Translations under genes and position numbers: made by a program
Part shown: piece by piece, positions 19,755 to 20,952 of the stretch
Numbering within the stretch: position 1 is the first letter of the stretch
How the letters are laid out: each line of letters opens with the position of its first letter
The notes under the pieces: generated by a model
Told to the model about the DNA's origin: nothing
The model's input: the letters and a program-made list of their open reading frames with translations, nothing else
Databases searched by the model: none
IMG/VR virus record: IMGVR_UViG_3300038701_000752
Span: 1-20,952 of that record
Source: a virus
DNA: 20,952 nt
Reading direction: 5' to 3' (one strand)

Positions 19755-19783
19755 TTGCAGCCTCCTCAGCCCCGTGCTAGACA
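19755..19783 (+). promoter_or_regulatory. Phage promoter family site, ahead of the 19826 gene
   Basis: TTGCAG at 19755-19760, a 17-base spacer, TAGACA at 19778-19783, then GAGTGTACGGAGTAACC. It shares GTGCTA-GAC and GTAC with the site at 15364-15392. The gap 19722-19825 holds nothing else recognisable. Confidence 0.6.
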
Positions 19784-19825
19784 GAGTGTACGGAGTAACC
19801 CAATCATTCGCAGGAGCACAAAGCA

Positions 19826-20512
19826 ATGAACGACAACGTCGAAGATAAAGAAGCACAGATCGCCGCCGCCGCTGAAGGCGTAACCAAGGCCGAAGCCACG
19901 GTTGCAACCGCTCAGGAAGCCGCCGACACCGCGAAGACCGCGCTGACCACGGCGAACGCCTCGCTGAAGGAAGCCAAGGGCAACGCGAAACAGGCCGCAG
20001 CGTACATGAAGTCGATCGGTGAACTGACCGACGAAAACGCCGCCGACCACAAGGCCGGTCAGGAATCGCTGGACGGCTGGAATGCCGAAGTAGCCCGCCT
20101 GGAAGCCGAAGCCGGTACCACCAAGGAATCCAAGGTGACCACCGCCGAGGCGCTGAAGGAAGCCAAGAAAGCGCTGACCGTCGCCAAAAAGGCGCTGACC
20201 GCCGCCAAGAAAGAACCCAAGGCTGCGAAGCCCAAGGTGGTACGTGAAACCGCCAACGGTATCCTCCGCCCCATGGAGGGTTCCAAGTCGGCAATCGCGT
20301 GGGGCCTGATCGAGACCGCGAAGGAAGCCGCCAACGGCACCCCGACTTCGGCGCAGGTCAAGGAACAGGTTGACGCGTACAACGCGAACCTCGTCGAAGG
20401 TCAGGAAGCCCTGAAGGCTAGTCGGGTCCAGTCCGCGTTCCGCAAGTGGCGCAAGTTCCACGGCATCGCTGTCGGCGCTCCGGTTGCCGCGCCCGCTGCG
20501 GCCCCTGCGTAA
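19826..20512 (+). CDS. Ala/Lys/Glu-rich coiled-coil protein with RK-type C-terminal module
   Basis: 228 residues. Residues 1-135 are a low-complexity Ala/Lys/Glu/Thr helix, likely coiled coil, with repeats such as ALKEAKKALTVAKKALTAAK. Residues about 138-215 form a separate domain: VRETANGILRPMEGSKSAIA, then TSAQVKEQVDAYN and SRVQSAFRKWRKFHG. It ends in a Pro-Ala-rich tail. The RK ending recalls the 7233 and 7901 proteins. A nucleoid- or DNA-binding structural role is conceivable, without direct evidence. The start ATG 19826 has AGGAG about ten bases upstream. Confidence 0.8.
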   Translation: MNDNVEDKEAQIAAAAEGVTKAEATVATAQEAADTAKTALTTANASLKEAKGNAKQAAAYMKSIGELTDENAADHKAGQESLDGWNAEVARLEAEAGTTKESKVTTAEALKEAKKALTVAKKALTAAKKEPKAAKPKVVRETANGILRPMEGSKSAIAWGLIETAKEAANGTPTSAQVKEQVDAYNANLVEGQEALKASRVQSAFRKWRKFHGIAVGAPVAAPAAAPA

Positions 20513-20518
20513 GGATTC

Positions 20519-20540
20519 AGCCCCGGTTCGCGCCGGGGCT
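20519..20540 (+). terminator. Hairpin behind the coiled-coil gene
   Basis: AGCCCCGG and CCGGGGCT (8 pairs) around TTCGCG, six bases behind the stop. No T tract, so termination would be weak or need other factors. Confidence 0.5.
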
Positions 20541-20577
20541 GTCCACTAAGGCGGACCCCACTCACGGAACCGCCCCG

Positions 20578-20618
20578 CTGTCGCCGGGTCCCTCTCCCAC
20601 CCAGAGGCTCGGCGACAG
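20578..20618 (+). other. Structured leader of the clamp-like gene
   Basis: A two-tier hairpin: outer arms CTGTCGCCG and CGGCGACAG (9 pairs), inner arms CCTCT (20591-20595) and AGAGG (20603-20607). It ends 24 bases ahead of the ATG, just before ACAGCAACACCCCGGAG, a leader like those of the promoter family. Confidence 0.45.
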
Positions 20619-20642
20619 TAACAGCAACACCCCGGAGTCACC

Positions 20643-20952
20643 ATGGAAATCCTCAATACGATTAAGTTCGTGAAAGGTGCGGTCGCCAACAAAGCCTCTT
20701 CTCTGGAAATGAAGCACTACGCTATAGAGAACGGGAACATCCGTGCCACCAACGGCGTCATGAGTTTGGGTTGTCCCATTGACCTAGACCTCGCTTGCGC
20801 CCCCAACGCCGCAACCTTCTACAAGGCGATCACGAACTGTAAAGAAGTCGTCAGCATGAACCTGACGCCGACTAACCGACTGAGTATTCGGAGTGGCAAG
20901 TTCCGCGCCCTCATCCCTTGCGTAGAGCTGAACACCGTTCCGCACCCGAAGC
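20643..20952 (+). CDS. Sliding-clamp-like protein (N-terminal part, runs off the right edge)
   Basis: 103 complete codons are visible, starting MEILNTIKFVKGAVANKASS. The sequence continues with a strand-helix-strand pattern (KHYAIENGNIRATNGVMSLG, CPIDLDLACAPNAATFYKAI, then LSIRSGKFRALIPCVE). This resembles the first domain of DNA polymerase III beta-type clamps as found in phages, where the clamp tethers the polymerase. The match is by pattern only and the protein is incomplete. The start ATG 20643 has GGAG six bases upstream. Confidence 0.62.
   Translation, partial: MEILNTIKFVKGAVANKASSLEMKHYAIENGNIRATNGVMSLGCPIDLDLACAPNAATFYKAITNCKEVVSMNLTPTNRLSIRSGKFRALIPCVELNTVPHPK

Overview
The window is part of a tailed double-stranded DNA phage (or prophage) genome. 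It carries a terminase pair, a replication and recombination cassette, long runs of very small overlapping genes, strong AGGAG-type ribosome binding sites and almost no non-coding DNA. By eye the base composition is moderately GC-rich with proteobacterial-style ribosome binding sites. The host cannot be named from sequence alone. No integrase, capsid, tail or lysis gene is recognisable here.

Layout. A divergent control region at about 11789-11974 splits the window. Leftward from it (minus strand) come a small HTH protein (11788-11486), a large primase-helicase-like protein (11347-8831), a repeat-rich 369-base gap that is a candidate replication origin (8462-8830), and then about 20 small genes (8461-1959). 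Most of these are unrecognised. The recognisable ones are a Lar-like zinc-ribbon protein, a MazG-like pyrophosphohydrolase and a PD-(D/E)XK Holliday-junction-resolvase-like nuclease. The leftward series ends with a NusG/RfaH-like transcription factor (1958-1443), the small terminase (1329-838) and the large terminase (854 to beyond base 1), so late genes presumably continue to the left.

Rightward (plus strand, 11975-20952) lies a DNA-metabolism operon. It holds unrecognised proteins, a Sak4-like RecA-fold ATPase, a DUF669 SSB-like protein with a long Pro-Ala tail, a tRNA-Cys-like sequence, a DUF2786 protein, RNase H, a Cas4-like nuclease with Fe-S cysteines, an SF2 helicase, a four-cysteine mini-protein, an Ala/Lys/Glu-rich coiled-coil protein and the start of a sliding-clamp-like protein. 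Together these fit phage replication plus single-strand annealing or recombination.

Most notable observations: (1) a family of about eight promoters on both strands with the same geometry (TTGC/TTGT, 17-base spacer, TA-rich -10) and a shared transcribed leader ending near AGCAAC before the Shine-Dalgarno; (2) a phage NusG-like factor just ahead of the packaging genes; (3) a helicase that ends in DDDIPF, the same peptide that ends bacterial SSB, while the phage's own SSB-like protein lacks it; (4) small C-terminal modules reused between otherwise unrelated proteins; (5) an in-frame internal start with its own strong ribosome binding site; (6) a degenerate tRNA-Cys.
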